A DNA stretch of 64,000 nucleotides from Sphingobacteriales bacterium (GTDB lineage: Bacteria; Bacteroidota; Bacteroidia; Sphingobacteriales; Sphingobacteriaceae), in NCBI GenBank assembly GCA_014763615.1, contig JACXVB010000001.1, positions 1-64,000 on the forward strand, written 5' to 3'. Numbering within the stretch: position 1 is the stretch's first letter; every line of letters starts with the position of its first letter. The notes under the pieces were generated by a model. It saw only the letters and a program-made list of their open reading frames with translations, was not told the DNA's origin and made no database searches. The position numbers and the translations under genes are program-made. Below are positions 6,656 to 15,391 of this stretch, piece after piece.

Positions 6656-7836
6656 AGCAAAAAAGCAAGCGTAGCATTTTATTAGGAGCAGCATTTTTAA
6701 TGGCTACTTCGGCTATTGGTCCGGGTTTTTTAACTCAAACTGCTGTTTTTACCAATCAGTTGGGCGCTAGTTTTGGCTTTGTGATTTTGGTTTCTGTGAT
6801 TTTGGATATCATCGCTCAACTCAACATTTGGCGAATCATTGCAGTTGCTGATCAACCCGCACAAGAGATTGCTAACCAAGTTTTTCCGGGTTTAGGTTAT
6901 TTGCTTTCGTTTCTGGTATTTCTGGGTGGCTTAGCTTTTAATATCGGAAATATAGCAGGTGCTGGTTTGGGTTTAAATGTTTTGTTCGGCATCAGCATTA
7001 CCCAAGGTTGTTTAATGAGTGCTTTAATTGCTGTCGCGATTTTTGTGTATAAAGAAGCGAGTTTTGTATTGGATTGGGTAACAAAAATTCTGGGTTTCAT
7101 CATGATTTTACTCACTTGCTATATTGTTTATAAAAGTAAACCACCCTTTGGGGAAGCCGCTATTCAAACTTTTGTTCCTCAAAAGTTGAGTTTTGCAGCT
7201 ATCCTTACCATAGTAGGAGGTACAGTGGGTGGTTATATCACTTTTGCAGGTGCACATCGTTTATTAGAAGCCGGAATTACAGGTGAAAATAATTTGAAAC
7301 AGGTGAATCAAGGGGCAACTACAGCCATTGGCGTGGCCTCTTTAATGCGAGTTTTATTGTTTTTGGCTGCTTTAGGAGTAGTTTATGCAGGTGCTCAATT
7401 AGATCCTGCTAATCCTCCGGCATCCGTTTTTAAATTGGCGAGTGGCGAAATAGGTTATAAATTATTTGGATTAGTGATGTGGTCTGCTGCTATTACCTCT
7501 GTGATCGGCTCGGCTTATACTTCAGTTTCATTTGTTAAATCTTTTCATCCTTGGTTGCTCAAAAATCAAAGACAAATCATTATTGTTTTCATCCTAATAT
7601 CAACCGCCGTCTTTTTGTTGATTGGGAAACCGATAAAAACTTTGGTTTTTGTTGGTGCCTTAAACGGCTTGATTTTGCCAGTTTCTTTAGGGGTGATGTT
7701 ATTGGCGGCTTATCGAACAGCTATCGTTAAATCTTACAAGCACCCGATTTGGTTAACGATTTCTGGAGTTTTAGTAGTGATTTTTATGACCGGATTAGGA
7801 GCAGAAGCCATTATTCAATTGATTCAAAATTTTTAA
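6652..7836 (+). CDS. Nramp-fold transporter lacking the metal-site motif (YcsG-like)
   Basis: A 394-residue polytopic membrane protein with about 11 hydrophobic segments. It belongs to the Nramp superfamily by its N-terminal SAIGPGFLTQTAVF and overall pattern. In metal-transporting Nramps the first helix carries GPGFL...DPGN; here the DPGN positions read about TNQL, and the helix-6 MPH motif is not recognisable (ITFAGAHRLLEAG). It starts with TTG overlapping the pxpA stop. In Bacillus subtilis a similar gene (ycsG) sits beside the pxpA homologue ycsF. The operon position and the altered site suggest a substrate other than Mn/Fe, perhaps 5-oxoproline; this is inference. Confidence 0.8.
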   Translation: MKQKSKRSILLGAAFLMATSAIGPGFLTQTAVFTNQLGASFGFVILVSVILDIIAQLNIWRIIAVADQPAQEIANQVFPGLGYLLSFLVFLGGLAFNIGNIAGAGLGLNVLFGISITQGCLMSALIAVAIFVYKEASFVLDWVTKILGFIMILLTCYIVYKSKPPFGEAAIQTFVPQKLSFAAILTIVGGTVGGYITFAGAHRLLEAGITGENNLKQVNQGATTAIGVASLMRVLLFLAALGVVYAGAQLDPANPPASVFKLASGEIGYKLFGLVMWSAAITSVIGSAYTSVSFVKSFHPWLLKNQRQIIIVFILISTAVFLLIGKPIKTLVFVGALNGLILPVSLGVMLLAAYRTAIVKSYKHPIWLTISGVLVVIFMTGLGAEAIIQLIQNF

Positions 7837-7838
7837 AA

Positions 7839-10421
7839 ATGAAGATATCTAATTTCAATCATCTACTTTTTATCATTTCTTTCGGATTAACTATTCCGTT
7901 TTCGAGTTTAGCTCAAGAAAAACTAGAGGCGCCGAAAATAGAAAATGGGGTCACCAAATTTTTAGCTGATTTTAGAAGCGAACAAGTTTCTGAAATTCAT
8001 TATCAATTGAATTTCAATATCCCACAAGATCAATCGAAAGCAATTTCTGCCAAAGAAACCTTGAGTTTTTACTTAAATACCACTCAGTTTCCATTGCAAA
8101 TTGATTTTAAAGGATCAGCAAATCAGCTGAAAAGCTTAACCGTAAACGGCAAAACTGAAAGCATCCAATATCAAAATGAGCATCTGATAATTCCTGCATC
8201 GGCTTTAAAAGCCGGGAAAAACGCTATCCAAATAGACTTTATTGCTGGTGATGGTGCGCTCAACAGAAACGACGATTATTTATACACTTTATTTGTTCCG
8301 GATAGAGCTAGAACCTGTTTTCCTTGTTTTGATCAACCCAATTTGAAGGCGACTTTCGGCTTAACTTTAGAAGTTCCGGGAGATTGGGAAGTGATTGCCA
8401 ACGGAATTTTAAAAGGCACCATCTTAAATCAAGGCAGAAAGATTTGCGAGTTTGCCAATTCAGACATCATCAGCACTTATCTTTTCTCATTTACAGCGGG
8501 TAACTTTACTTCGACTACCCAAGAAGTTGATCAAAAATCTGCACAATTTCTTTATCGAGAAACCGATAGTACGAAAATTAAAATGAGTGTAGATTCTGTT
8601 TTTCAGGCTCACCGCAATGCCATTAATTTCTTGTCAAAATGGACAAACATACCGTTTCCTTTCCAAAAAATCGGCTTTATTGGTATTCCTGATTTTCAGT
8701 TTGGAGGCATGGAACATCCCGGAGCGGTGCAATATCAAGCCTCTACTTTATTCTTGGATAACAGCGCCACAAAAAGTCAATTTATCGCCAGAGCCAATTT
8801 AATTTCTCATGAAACTGCGCACATGTGGTTTGGGGATTTGGTGAGCATTAAATGGTTTGATGATGTTTGGACAAAAGAGGTTTTTGCCAATTTTATGGCC
8901 GATAAAGTGAGCGAAAGTTTAAAAGGGCAGGAAGAATTTGACCATAAATTTTTGATTGATCATTTCCCGGCAGCTTATAGCATTGATAGAACTATCGGGG
9001 CAAACCCTATTCGCCAGCCTTTAGATAATCTAAATGACGCAGGCTCTTTGTACGGCAACATCATCTATCATAAAGCACCTATTATGATGCGCCAGTTAGA
9101 GTTATTAATGGGTAAAGAGAAATTTCAGCAAGGCATGCGAGAGTACCTCAAAACCTTTTCTTTTAGTAATGCTTCTTGGCCAGATTTAATCAATATCCTC
9201 AATAAATATGCTCCTGTTGATTTATTAGCTTGGAATAAAGTGTGGGTTAATGATAATGGACGACCTGTTTTTAGTGATGAGATAAGTTATGATAAGGACG
9301 AAATCAGTCGTTTTATCATCACTCAAAAACCTGAATTTGGAAGCCCAAGAGTTTGGCCACAATCGTTCAAAATCACCTTATTTTATGATGATTATTCCAA
9401 AACCTTAACAGTAAATTCCTCGGGCGCAGCTACAGACATAAAAAGTGCTTTAGGTTTAGCAAAACCAAAATTCATCGTGTTTAATGCTGGAGGAGAGGGT
9501 TATGGGGTTTGGCCAGTAGATCTAGCAGTGATGAATCGTATAGATGAAGTGTCATCTCCGCTTGTTAGAGCTTCTTATTATATTTCTGCTTATGAAAATA
9601 TGCTCAACCAACGCGAGGTAAGACCTAGCAAATTATTGCAGTTCTTTACTGATCAACTTCAGAAAGAAAAAGACGAGTTGAATTTGAGATTGCTAACAGG
9701 TTATATCGGAAATATATTTTGGGAGTTTAACTCGGCAAAAAGGAGAACTGAAATTGCGCCAGCGTTAGAAAATCAGATTTGGGAAGCCATACAGCAGCAA
9801 TCTTTAGCCAACAATAAAAAGAATTTGCTCAAACTTTATCAGGATGTTTTTTTAAGTAATGATGCTTATCAAAGGCTTTATCAGATTTGGAAAAGCCAAC
9901 AAACACCAGAAAATGTGAAATTTTCTGAGGATGATTATACCTCATTAGCATTTGCTTTGCAATTGAGAAAAGATAACCAAAATATTTTAGCAGAGCAGTT
10001 TAAGCGAATTAAAAATCCAGATCGTAAAAAGCGATTTGAATTTGTTTCACCAGCTTTATCCGCAGATGTAAAAGTGAGAGATCAGTTTTTTGCAAGTTTA
10101 GCAGACTTAAAAAACAGAGAAAAAGAATCGAACGTATTGGCGGCACTTTCTTATTTGCACCATCCGTTAAGACAAGAAACTTCCATCAAATACCTAAAGA
10201 AAAGCTTGGATTTATTGCAAGAGATTCAAGTTACCGGAGACATCTTTTTTCCTCAATCTTGGTTGCAGGCTACATTTGGAAATTATCAAAATGCAGCAAC
10301 CTTAAAAATTGTCAATGATTTCTTGGCGGCACATCCAAATTATCCAGAAAAGCTGAAAGCAAAAATTTTGCAAGCAAGTGATCAGTTAAAAAGAGCTCAG
10401 AAATTAGAGGATCAGGAGTAG
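7839..10421 (+). CDS. M1 family metallo-aminopeptidase, exported
   Basis: An 860-residue zinc aminopeptidase of family M1 that removes N-terminal residues from peptides. A signal peptide (about residues 1-24, ending SSLAQ) predicts a periplasmic location. The substrate-binding motif is GGMEH (about 289-293), a variant of GxMEN, and the zinc site is HETAH (about 324-328) with the third ligand Glu about 347 (TKEVFANFMAD). The frame is open back to 7749 inside the transporter gene, but ATG 7839 gives a clean signal peptide two bases after the transporter stop. Co-transcription with 5-oxoprolinase suggests a peptide- and pyroglutamate-scavenging unit, though that link is only contextual. Confidence 0.92.
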   Translation: MKISNFNHLLFIISFGLTIPFSSLAQEKLEAPKIENGVTKFLADFRSEQVSEIHYQLNFNIPQDQSKAISAKETLSFYLNTTQFPLQIDFKGSANQLKSLTVNGKTESIQYQNEHLIIPASALKAGKNAIQIDFIAGDGALNRNDDYLYTLFVPDRARTCFPCFDQPNLKATFGLTLEVPGDWEVIANGILKGTILNQGRKICEFANSDIISTYLFSFTAGNFTSTTQEVDQKSAQFLYRETDSTKIKMSVDSVFQAHRNAINFLSKWTNIPFPFQKIGFIGIPDFQFGGMEHPGAVQYQASTLFLDNSATKSQFIARANLISHETAHMWFGDLVSIKWFDDVWTKEVFANFMADKVSESLKGQEEFDHKFLIDHFPAAYSIDRTIGANPIRQPLDNLNDAGSLYGNIIYHKAPIMMRQLELLMGKEKFQQGMREYLKTFSFSNASWPDLINILNKYAPVDLLAWNKVWVNDNGRPVFSDEISYDKDEISRFIITQKPEFGSPRVWPQSFKITLFYDDYSKTLTVNSSGAATDIKSALGLAKPKFIVFNAGGEGYGVWPVDLAVMNRIDEVSSPLVRASYYISAYENMLNQREVRPSKLLQFFTDQLQKEKDELNLRLLTGYIGNIFWEFNSAKRRTEIAPALENQIWEAIQQQSLANNKKNLLKLYQDVFLSNDAYQRLYQIWKSQQTPENVKFSEDDYTSLAFALQLRKDNQNILAEQFKRIKNPDRKKRFEFVSPALSADVKVRDQFFASLADLKNREKESNVLAALSYLHHPLRQETSIKYLKKSLDLLQEIQVTGDIFFPQSWLQATFGNYQNAATLKIVNDFLAAHPNYPEKLKAKILQASDQLKRAQKLEDQE

Positions 10422-10727
10422 AATTTTCAAAATGATAATTTTGGTCTAGAAATCGGGTTAAATCGGGTAAATTTTAACCAAAATTTTAAGAGAATGTAAC
10501 CTCATCTTACAAGATAAAAAACTCCTTCAAAAAATCAATATTTTTAGTTTTCCACACCTGTAAAATACTGAAAATGAAGTCTGTATTTACGATTATTTAA
10601 CACAGGGCAATTTTAAAAAATCACTTGTGGAAAACTCAGAACTCAAAATTTGTTTCAGGAATATAAATTTGATGAAAAACCCTTAAAGTTTTTTTCACTA
10701 AAAGTAATCATTAACATAAAATTTTCA
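10422..10727. other. intergenic region before the ribonucleotide reductase
   Basis: A 306-bp gap. It contains a short direct repeat (AATCGGGTTAAATCGGGTAA, near 10451) and the inverted pair of TTTTCCACA 9-mers listed separately. I see no cobalamin riboswitch core, no NrdR-like 16-mer palindrome and no convincing small gene. Confidence 0.5.
10548..10634. promoter_or_regulatory. inverted pair of DnaA-box-like 9-mers
   Basis: TTTTCCACA at 10548-10556 and its reverse complement TGTGGAAAA at 10626-10634 differ from the DnaA consensus TTATCCACA at one position. Counting the next base (GTTTTCCACA), ten bases match between the two. They lie 94-180 bp upstream of the ribonucleotide reductase start. 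Binding of DnaA is inference. Confidence 0.35.
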
Positions 10728-13700
10728 ATGATGGGAAAATCTTCTACAAACAAAGCAGGAAAAGAAGCTGCAAAGGGCCTGAAGTTTCAGCGCTATTTTT
10801 CACAAGAAGGCAAGAGTGTGTATGACCTCTTTACCTATGATAAAAGATCATCTGTAATCAGAAACCCTTCGGGAGATGCTGTTTTTGAAATGAATGATGT
10901 AGAAGTCCCAAATACTTGGTCGCAAGTTGCAACAGATATTTTAGCTCAAAAATATTTTAGAAAAGCAGGTGTTCCTCAACCAGACGGAACAACAGGTTCT
11001 GAAAAGAGCATCAAACAAGTAGCACATCGTATGGCTAATTGTTGGAAAGTTTGGGGAGAGCGTTATGGCTACTTCGCAACCACAAAAGATGCAGAGATTT
11101 TTTATGATGAATTGGTTTATACCATCGTAGGCCAATTAGCAGCACCAAACTCTCCGCAATGGTTTAATACTGGTTTGCATACTTCATACGGTATCACAGG
11201 TAAACCACAAGGTCATTATTTTGTTGATCCAGTTACTGAAAAATTAGAAAAATCAACTTCAGCATACGAGCGTCCTCAACCTCACGCTTGCTTTATCTTA
11301 TCCGTAGATGATGATTTGGTAAACGAGGGTGGTATCATGGATCTTTGGGTTCGTGAAGCTCGTATCTTCAAATACGGTTCTGGTGTAGGGACCAACTTCT
11401 CACGCATCCGTGGCGAGAATGAAAAATTATCTGGAGGAGGTTACTCTTCTGGTTTAATGTCTTTCTTAAAAATTGGAGATAGAGCAGCCGGTGCAATCAA
11501 ATCTGGTGGAACAACCAGAAGAGCTGCCAAAATGGTGTGTTTAGATTTAGATCACCCAGAAATCGAAGGCTTTGTAAACTGGAAAGTTGAAGAAGAGAAA
11601 AAAGTAGCGGCTTTAATTGCTGCTGGTTATGCTTCAGATTATGAAGGCGAAGCTTACAGAACCGTTTCTGGTCAAAACTCTAACAACTCTGTTCGTATTC
11701 CAAACGCTTTCTTTAGAGCATTAGAAAATGGTACAGGTTGGGATTTAACGGCTCGCTCAGATGGTAGAAAAATGAAAACCATTGATGCGAATAAACTTTG
11801 GGATGATATCGCTTTTGCAGCTTGGGCTTGCGCCGATCCTGGAGTTCAGTTTGATACCACCATCAACGAGTGGCATACTTGTCCTGCTGGAGGAAGAATT
11901 AATGCTTCTAATCCATGTTCAGAATACATGTTCTTAGACAATACAGCTTGTAACTTAGCTTCTATCAACCTACGCCATTTCTTCGATTTAGAAACTTTAA
12001 TTTTTGATGTAAAAGGCTTTGAGCATGCTTGCCGTATATGGACAACGGTATTAGAAATTTCTGTTTTGATGGCTCAATTCCCATCCAAAGAAGTGGCTCA
12101 GTTATCTTATGATTACAGAACTTTAGGTTTAGGATATGCCAACTTAGGCTCTATGTTAATGGTGGCGGGTATTCCTTATGATAGTGAAAAAGCCAGATCA
12201 ATTGGTGGAGCGATTACCGCTATCATGACCGGAACTGCCTACGCTACTTCTGCAGAATTAGCCAAAGAATTAGGAACCTTCAAAAGATACGAAGAGAATA
12301 AGGAAAATATGTTGAGAGTAATGCGTAACCACCGTTATGCTGCTTACAACGCAACAGATAATTATGAAGGCTTAGAGATTTTGCCTCCAGGAATTGATCA
12401 AAAAACTTGCCCAGATTATTTATTATCAGCAGCTTGCAATGCTTGGGATAAGGCCGTAGAAATGGGGGAAAAATACGGTTACCGTAACGCTCAAACTACT
12501 GTAATAGCTCCAACAGGAACCATCGGTTTGGTAATGGATTGTGATACAACAGGTATTGAGCCAGATTTCGCTTTAGTGAAATTCAAGAAATTATCAGGTG
12601 GTGGTTATTTCAAAATCATCAATCAAGCCGTTCCTGCAGCACTGAGAAACTTGAAATACAAGGAAGATGAAATTGAAACCATCGTAAATTATGCTAAAGG
12701 ATCAGCAACTATTAAAGGTGCTCCGCATATTAATCCTGATAGCTTGAGATCTAAAGGATTTACAGAAGCTGATTTAGAAAAACTAGATAAAGCCATCGTT
12801 TCTGCCTTTGAAATTGGTTTTGCTTTTAACGTATGGACATTAGGTGAAGATTGTTTACAAAGATTAGGCTTTAAAGCCGAGCAATACAATGCGCCAGATT
12901 TTAATGTGTTAAGATCTTTAGGATTTAGCAAGCAACAAATTGCTGAGGCCAATGAGTTCATTTGCGGAACCATGACCATAGAAGGTGCACCTTTCTTGAA
13001 AGAAGAACATTATCCAGTTTTTGATTGTGCAAATAAAAATGGAGCAAAAGGGGTAAGATACATTCATGCTCACGGTCATATCAAAATGATGGCTGCTGCA
13101 CAACCATTCTTATCAGGTGCGATTTCTAAAACCATCAACTTACCTAATGAGGCCAAGGTTGAAGAGATTAAAGAAAGCTATGAGTTATCTTGGAGCTTAG
13201 GTTTGAAAGCTAATGCACTTTATCGCGACGGTTGTAAACTATCTCAACCATTATCTACAAAATCTGACACTAAAGAAGATAAATTGGACACTGTTGAGGA
13301 AGTATTAGGTGAAGCGGCAAACTTAAAATTAAGTGATTTAACTCCAGAACAAGTATTAGAAGCAGCAAATGCTATTTTACAACGTTCAGAAGATACCAGC
13401 TTTATGCGTCAATTGTCTAGAGTGGTGCAGAAAAAAGTAATGCCTGCAAAACGTAGAGGATTTACCCAAAAAGCAAGTATCGACGGACAAACCGTATTCG
13501 TAAGAACGGGTGAATACGAAGATGGTACTCTAGGTGAAATCTTTGTGGATATGCACAAAGAAGGTGCAACTTTTCGCTCGTTGATGAACTGTTTTGCTAT
13601 CGCAGTATCAGTTGGTTTACAATATGGCGTTCCTTTAGAAGAATACGTAGAGAAATTTACTTTCACTCGTTTCGAACCAGCCGGAATGGTTGTTGGACAT

Positions 13701-14045
13701 GAAAACATCAAATCTGCAACTTCTATCATCGATTATATTTTCAGAATGTTGGGTTATGATTACTTAAATCGTACAGATTTAGTTCATGTAATCACCGAGC
13801 AAAAAGTAGTTACTGGAAATCCTCAGATGAAAGACACAGACGTAAACCCAGATGTTACCAATGTGTATAAACCAGAGCCAACAAAGCAAACAACTGTTAA
13901 AGCAATAATGAAAGGTCAAACCGTGGACATTTCAATGGGTGCACAATCAGACGCACCAGCTTGTAGCAATTGTGGCCACACTACTATTCGCTCAGGTACT
14001 TGTTACAAGTGTCTAAATTGCGGTACCTCTATGGGATGTTCATAA
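10728..14045 (+). CDS. nrdJ: adenosylcobalamin-dependent (class II) ribonucleotide reductase
   Basis: A 1105-residue enzyme that makes deoxyribonucleotides with a cobalamin-generated radical. Recognisable blocks are [21 protein letters not shown], the [20 protein letters not shown] stretch, APTGTIG and MTIEGAPFL, followed by a long C-terminal part ending in a Cys-rich tail ([21 protein letters not shown] plus CS). The tail pattern of paired CxxC is typical of the large B12-dependent form and is thought to serve reduction or zinc binding. Two ATGs are adjacent (10728 and 10731); the longer frame to 10650 begins with TTG and has no family support. No nrdA/nrdB is in the window. It is monocistronic, ending at a terminator hairpin. 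Confidence 0.93.
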   Translation: MMGKSSTNKAGKEAAKGLKFQRYFSQEGKSVYDLFTYDKRSSVIRNPSGDAVFEMNDVEVPNTWSQVATDILAQKYFRKAGVPQPDGTTGSEKSIKQVAHRMANCWKVWGERYGYFATTKDAEIFYDELVYTIVGQLAAPNSPQWFNTGLHTSYGITGKPQGHYFVDPVTEKLEKSTSAYERPQPHACFILSVDDDLVNEGGIMDLWVREARIFKYGSGVGTNFSRIRGENEKLSGGGYSSGLMSFLKIGDRAAGAIKSGGTTRRAAKMVCLDLDHPEIEGFVNWKVEEEKKVAALIAAGYASDYEGEAYRTVSGQNSNNSVRIPNAFFRALENGTGWDLTARSDGRKMKTIDANKLWDDIAFAAWACADPGVQFDTTINEWHTCPAGGRINASNPCSEYMFLDNTACNLASINLRHFFDLETLIFDVKGFEHACRIWTTVLEISVLMAQFPSKEVAQLSYDYRTLGLGYANLGSMLMVAGIPYDSEKARSIGGAITAIMTGTAYATSAELAKELGTFKRYEENKENMLRVMRNHRYAAYNATDNYEGLEILPPGIDQKTCPDYLLSAACNAWDKAVEMGEKYGYRNAQTTVIAPTGTIGLVMDCDTTGIEPDFALVKFKKLSGGGYFKIINQAVPAALRNLKYKEDEIETIVNYAKGSATIKGAPHINPDSLRSKGFTEADLEKLDKAIVSAFEIGFAFNVWTLGEDCLQRLGFKAEQYNAPDFNVLRSLGFSKQQIAEANEFICGTMTIEGAPFLKEEHYPVFDCANKNGAKGVRYIHAHGHIKMMAAAQPFLSGAISKTINLPNEAKVEEIKESYELSWSLGLKANALYRDGCKLSQPLSTKSDTKEDKLDTVEEVLGEAANLKLSDLTPEQVLEAANAILQRSEDTSFMRQLSRVVQKKVMPAKRRGFTQKASIDGQTVFVRTGEYEDGTLGEIFVDMHKEGATFRSLMNCFAIAVSVGLQYGVPLEEYVEKFTFTRFEPAGMVVGHENIKSATSIIDYIFRMLGYDYLNRTDLVHVITEQKVVTGNPQMKDTDVNPDVTNVYKPEPTKQTTVKAIMKGQTVDISMGAQSDAPACSNCGHTTIRSGTCYKCLNCGTSMGCS

Positions 14046-14148
14046 AAGAATAAAATACATTAAATAACTTAGAAAGCGGCTGTCTTAAAAAGAAATTCCA
14101 GCCAATCAATAGGAGGGAATTTATTTAATCAAATACTTCTAAAAGATT

Positions 14149-14184
14149 AAATCCTCAATATTTAATTTAAATATTGAGGATTTT
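14149..14184. terminator. long AT-rich terminator hairpin
   Basis: A 17-bp perfect inverted repeat (arms 14149-14165 and 14167-14183, containing AATCCTCAATATT) ends in TTTT. It lies about 100 bp after the ribonucleotide reductase and before the polysaccharide locus. Its symmetry would let it work in both directions, but the genes around it only require the plus direction. Confidence 0.65.
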
Positions 14185-14327
14185 ACTGTTCCTGAATACG
14201 CGATATAGATTTAGAAGGATAAGAAAATTAGGTAACAGTACACGTATTTACGATGCTATTTTTTTAGGTGCATGCAATAAATTTATTCTTGATTGTCTTT
14301 GAACAATTTTTTACATCTTTGAAGTGC

Positions 14328-15311
14328 ATGATTTACTGTCTTTTAACAGGCGCTATCCTATTTATCTTAGAACTGCTTTATTTTAAATTAGCAGACCACT
14401 TCAACATCATCGATAAGCCCAACCAAAGGAGTTCTCATCAACAAATTACTTTAAGAGGTGGGGGTATTATTTTCCCCATAGCGGGCATAGCTACCCTTTT
14501 ACTATTTCAACCTCAACAATGGAGATTAGCCATCGGTATTATGCTAATGGCTAGCATCAGTTTTTTAGATGATGTGATGACTTTAAGCTCCAAAATTAGG
14601 ATGTTAGTGCATTTGATAGCCGTGAGTTTACTGCTCTATCAAGCTAAAACCGATTTAACCATACAAATCTTTACTCCTTACTCCTTACTCCTTCTTCCAA
14701 TCCTTTACCTCTTCATCATTGGCATCATCAATGCTTATAATTTTATGGATGGGATTAATGGCATCACCGTAATGTATTCTTTAGTAAGCGTGGGTACTCT
14801 TTTTTGGATACAAAAAGTAGAGCATTTCATCCTTCTAGACGACCGTGTTTGGTGGGCAATCTTAGCCTCTTTATGCGTGTTTGGATTTTTTAATGTTAGA
14901 AAAAAAGCAAAAGCCTTTTCTGGAGATGTGGGCAGCATCACTATGGCTTTTATACTTTGCTTCACCCTTTTGATGCTTATCCTCCATACCGAAAATTTGA
15001 AGTGGATTCTTTTACTCGGAATCTATGGTATTGATACGGTGTTCACTATTTGTAGCCGACTCATCAAAAAAGAAAATATCTTTGAAGCTCATCGATCACA
15101 CTTTTACCAGTACCTAGCTAACGAAAAAAAGATGAACCATTTACAGGTAAGCTTGCTTTATGCCATCCTTCAACTTTTACTAAACCTATCTGTGGTCTTT
15201 GCCACACTTCCTGTGACACTTATTTTGTTTTTTGTGATAGTGGTTTCTTATCTCCTACTTCGTATAAAATTAGAGGGTTATCAAAAATTATTCAGTTCAA
15301 TTGCCAATTGA
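14328..15311 (+). CDS. polyprenyl-phosphate sugar-1-phosphate transferase (WecA/MraY family)
   Basis: A 327-residue integral membrane enzyme with about 10 hydrophobic segments, expected to move a sugar-1-phosphate (often GlcNAc-1-P or a related amino sugar) from UDP to undecaprenyl phosphate and so start glycan assembly. Family motifs are the Asp pair DD81-82, NFMDGINGI (Asp141), FSGDVGS (about 197-203) and the basic HRSHFYQ loop (about 255-261). The frame continues upstream to a GTG at 14268, but ATG 14328 begins directly with the first membrane helix and is preferred. It heads the plus-strand part of the polysaccharide locus. A second, unrelated initiating transferase lies at 27232. Confidence 0.85.
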   Translation: MIYCLLTGAILFILELLYFKLADHFNIIDKPNQRSSHQQITLRGGGIIFPIAGIATLLLFQPQQWRLAIGIMLMASISFLDDVMTLSSKIRMLVHLIAVSLLLYQAKTDLTIQIFTPYSLLLLPILYLFIIGIINAYNFMDGINGITVMYSLVSVGTLFWIQKVEHFILLDDRVWWAILASLCVFGFFNVRKKAKAFSGDVGSITMAFILCFTLLMLILHTENLKWILLLGIYGIDTVFTICSRLIKKENIFEAHRSHFYQYLANEKKMNHLQVSLLYAILQLLLNLSVVFATLPVTLILFFVIVVSYLLLRIKLEGYQKLFSSIAN

Positions 15312-15337
15312 GGAGCAGCAATCTCACTATTTATGCG

Positions 15338-15370
15338 TTTGCTAATTCTACAAAACAAATAGTATATTTG
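15338..15370 (+). promoter_or_regulatory. possible Bacteroidota promoter before the 4,6-dehydratase
   Basis: TTTG (15338-15341) and TATATTTG (15363-15370) fit the TTTG...TAnnTTTG pattern with a 21-base gap, which is on the long side. The -7 element ends 21 bases before the ATG at 15392. It may supplement read-through from the preceding gene. Confidence 0.4.
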
Positions 15371-15391
15371 ATTCTACCAATTTGAAATTTT

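Noticed and set aside
10422-10727. Cobalamin riboswitch or NrdR box before the B12-dependent reductase
   Set aside because: I looked for the B12-box core and for a 16-bp NrdR-type palindrome and saw neither. The absence is by eye only.
10941-13729. Antisense open frames inside the ribonucleotide reductase gene (10941-11135, 12689-12979, 12918-13103, 13409-13729)
   Set aside because: They lie wholly opposite a strongly conserved gene, have Cys/Ser-rich odd compositions and no start context. They are shadows.
14075-14095. GGCTGTCTTAAAAAG string after the ribonucleotide reductase, similar to insertion-sequence ends
   Set aside because: There is no matching inverted end, no transposase and no target duplication in the window.
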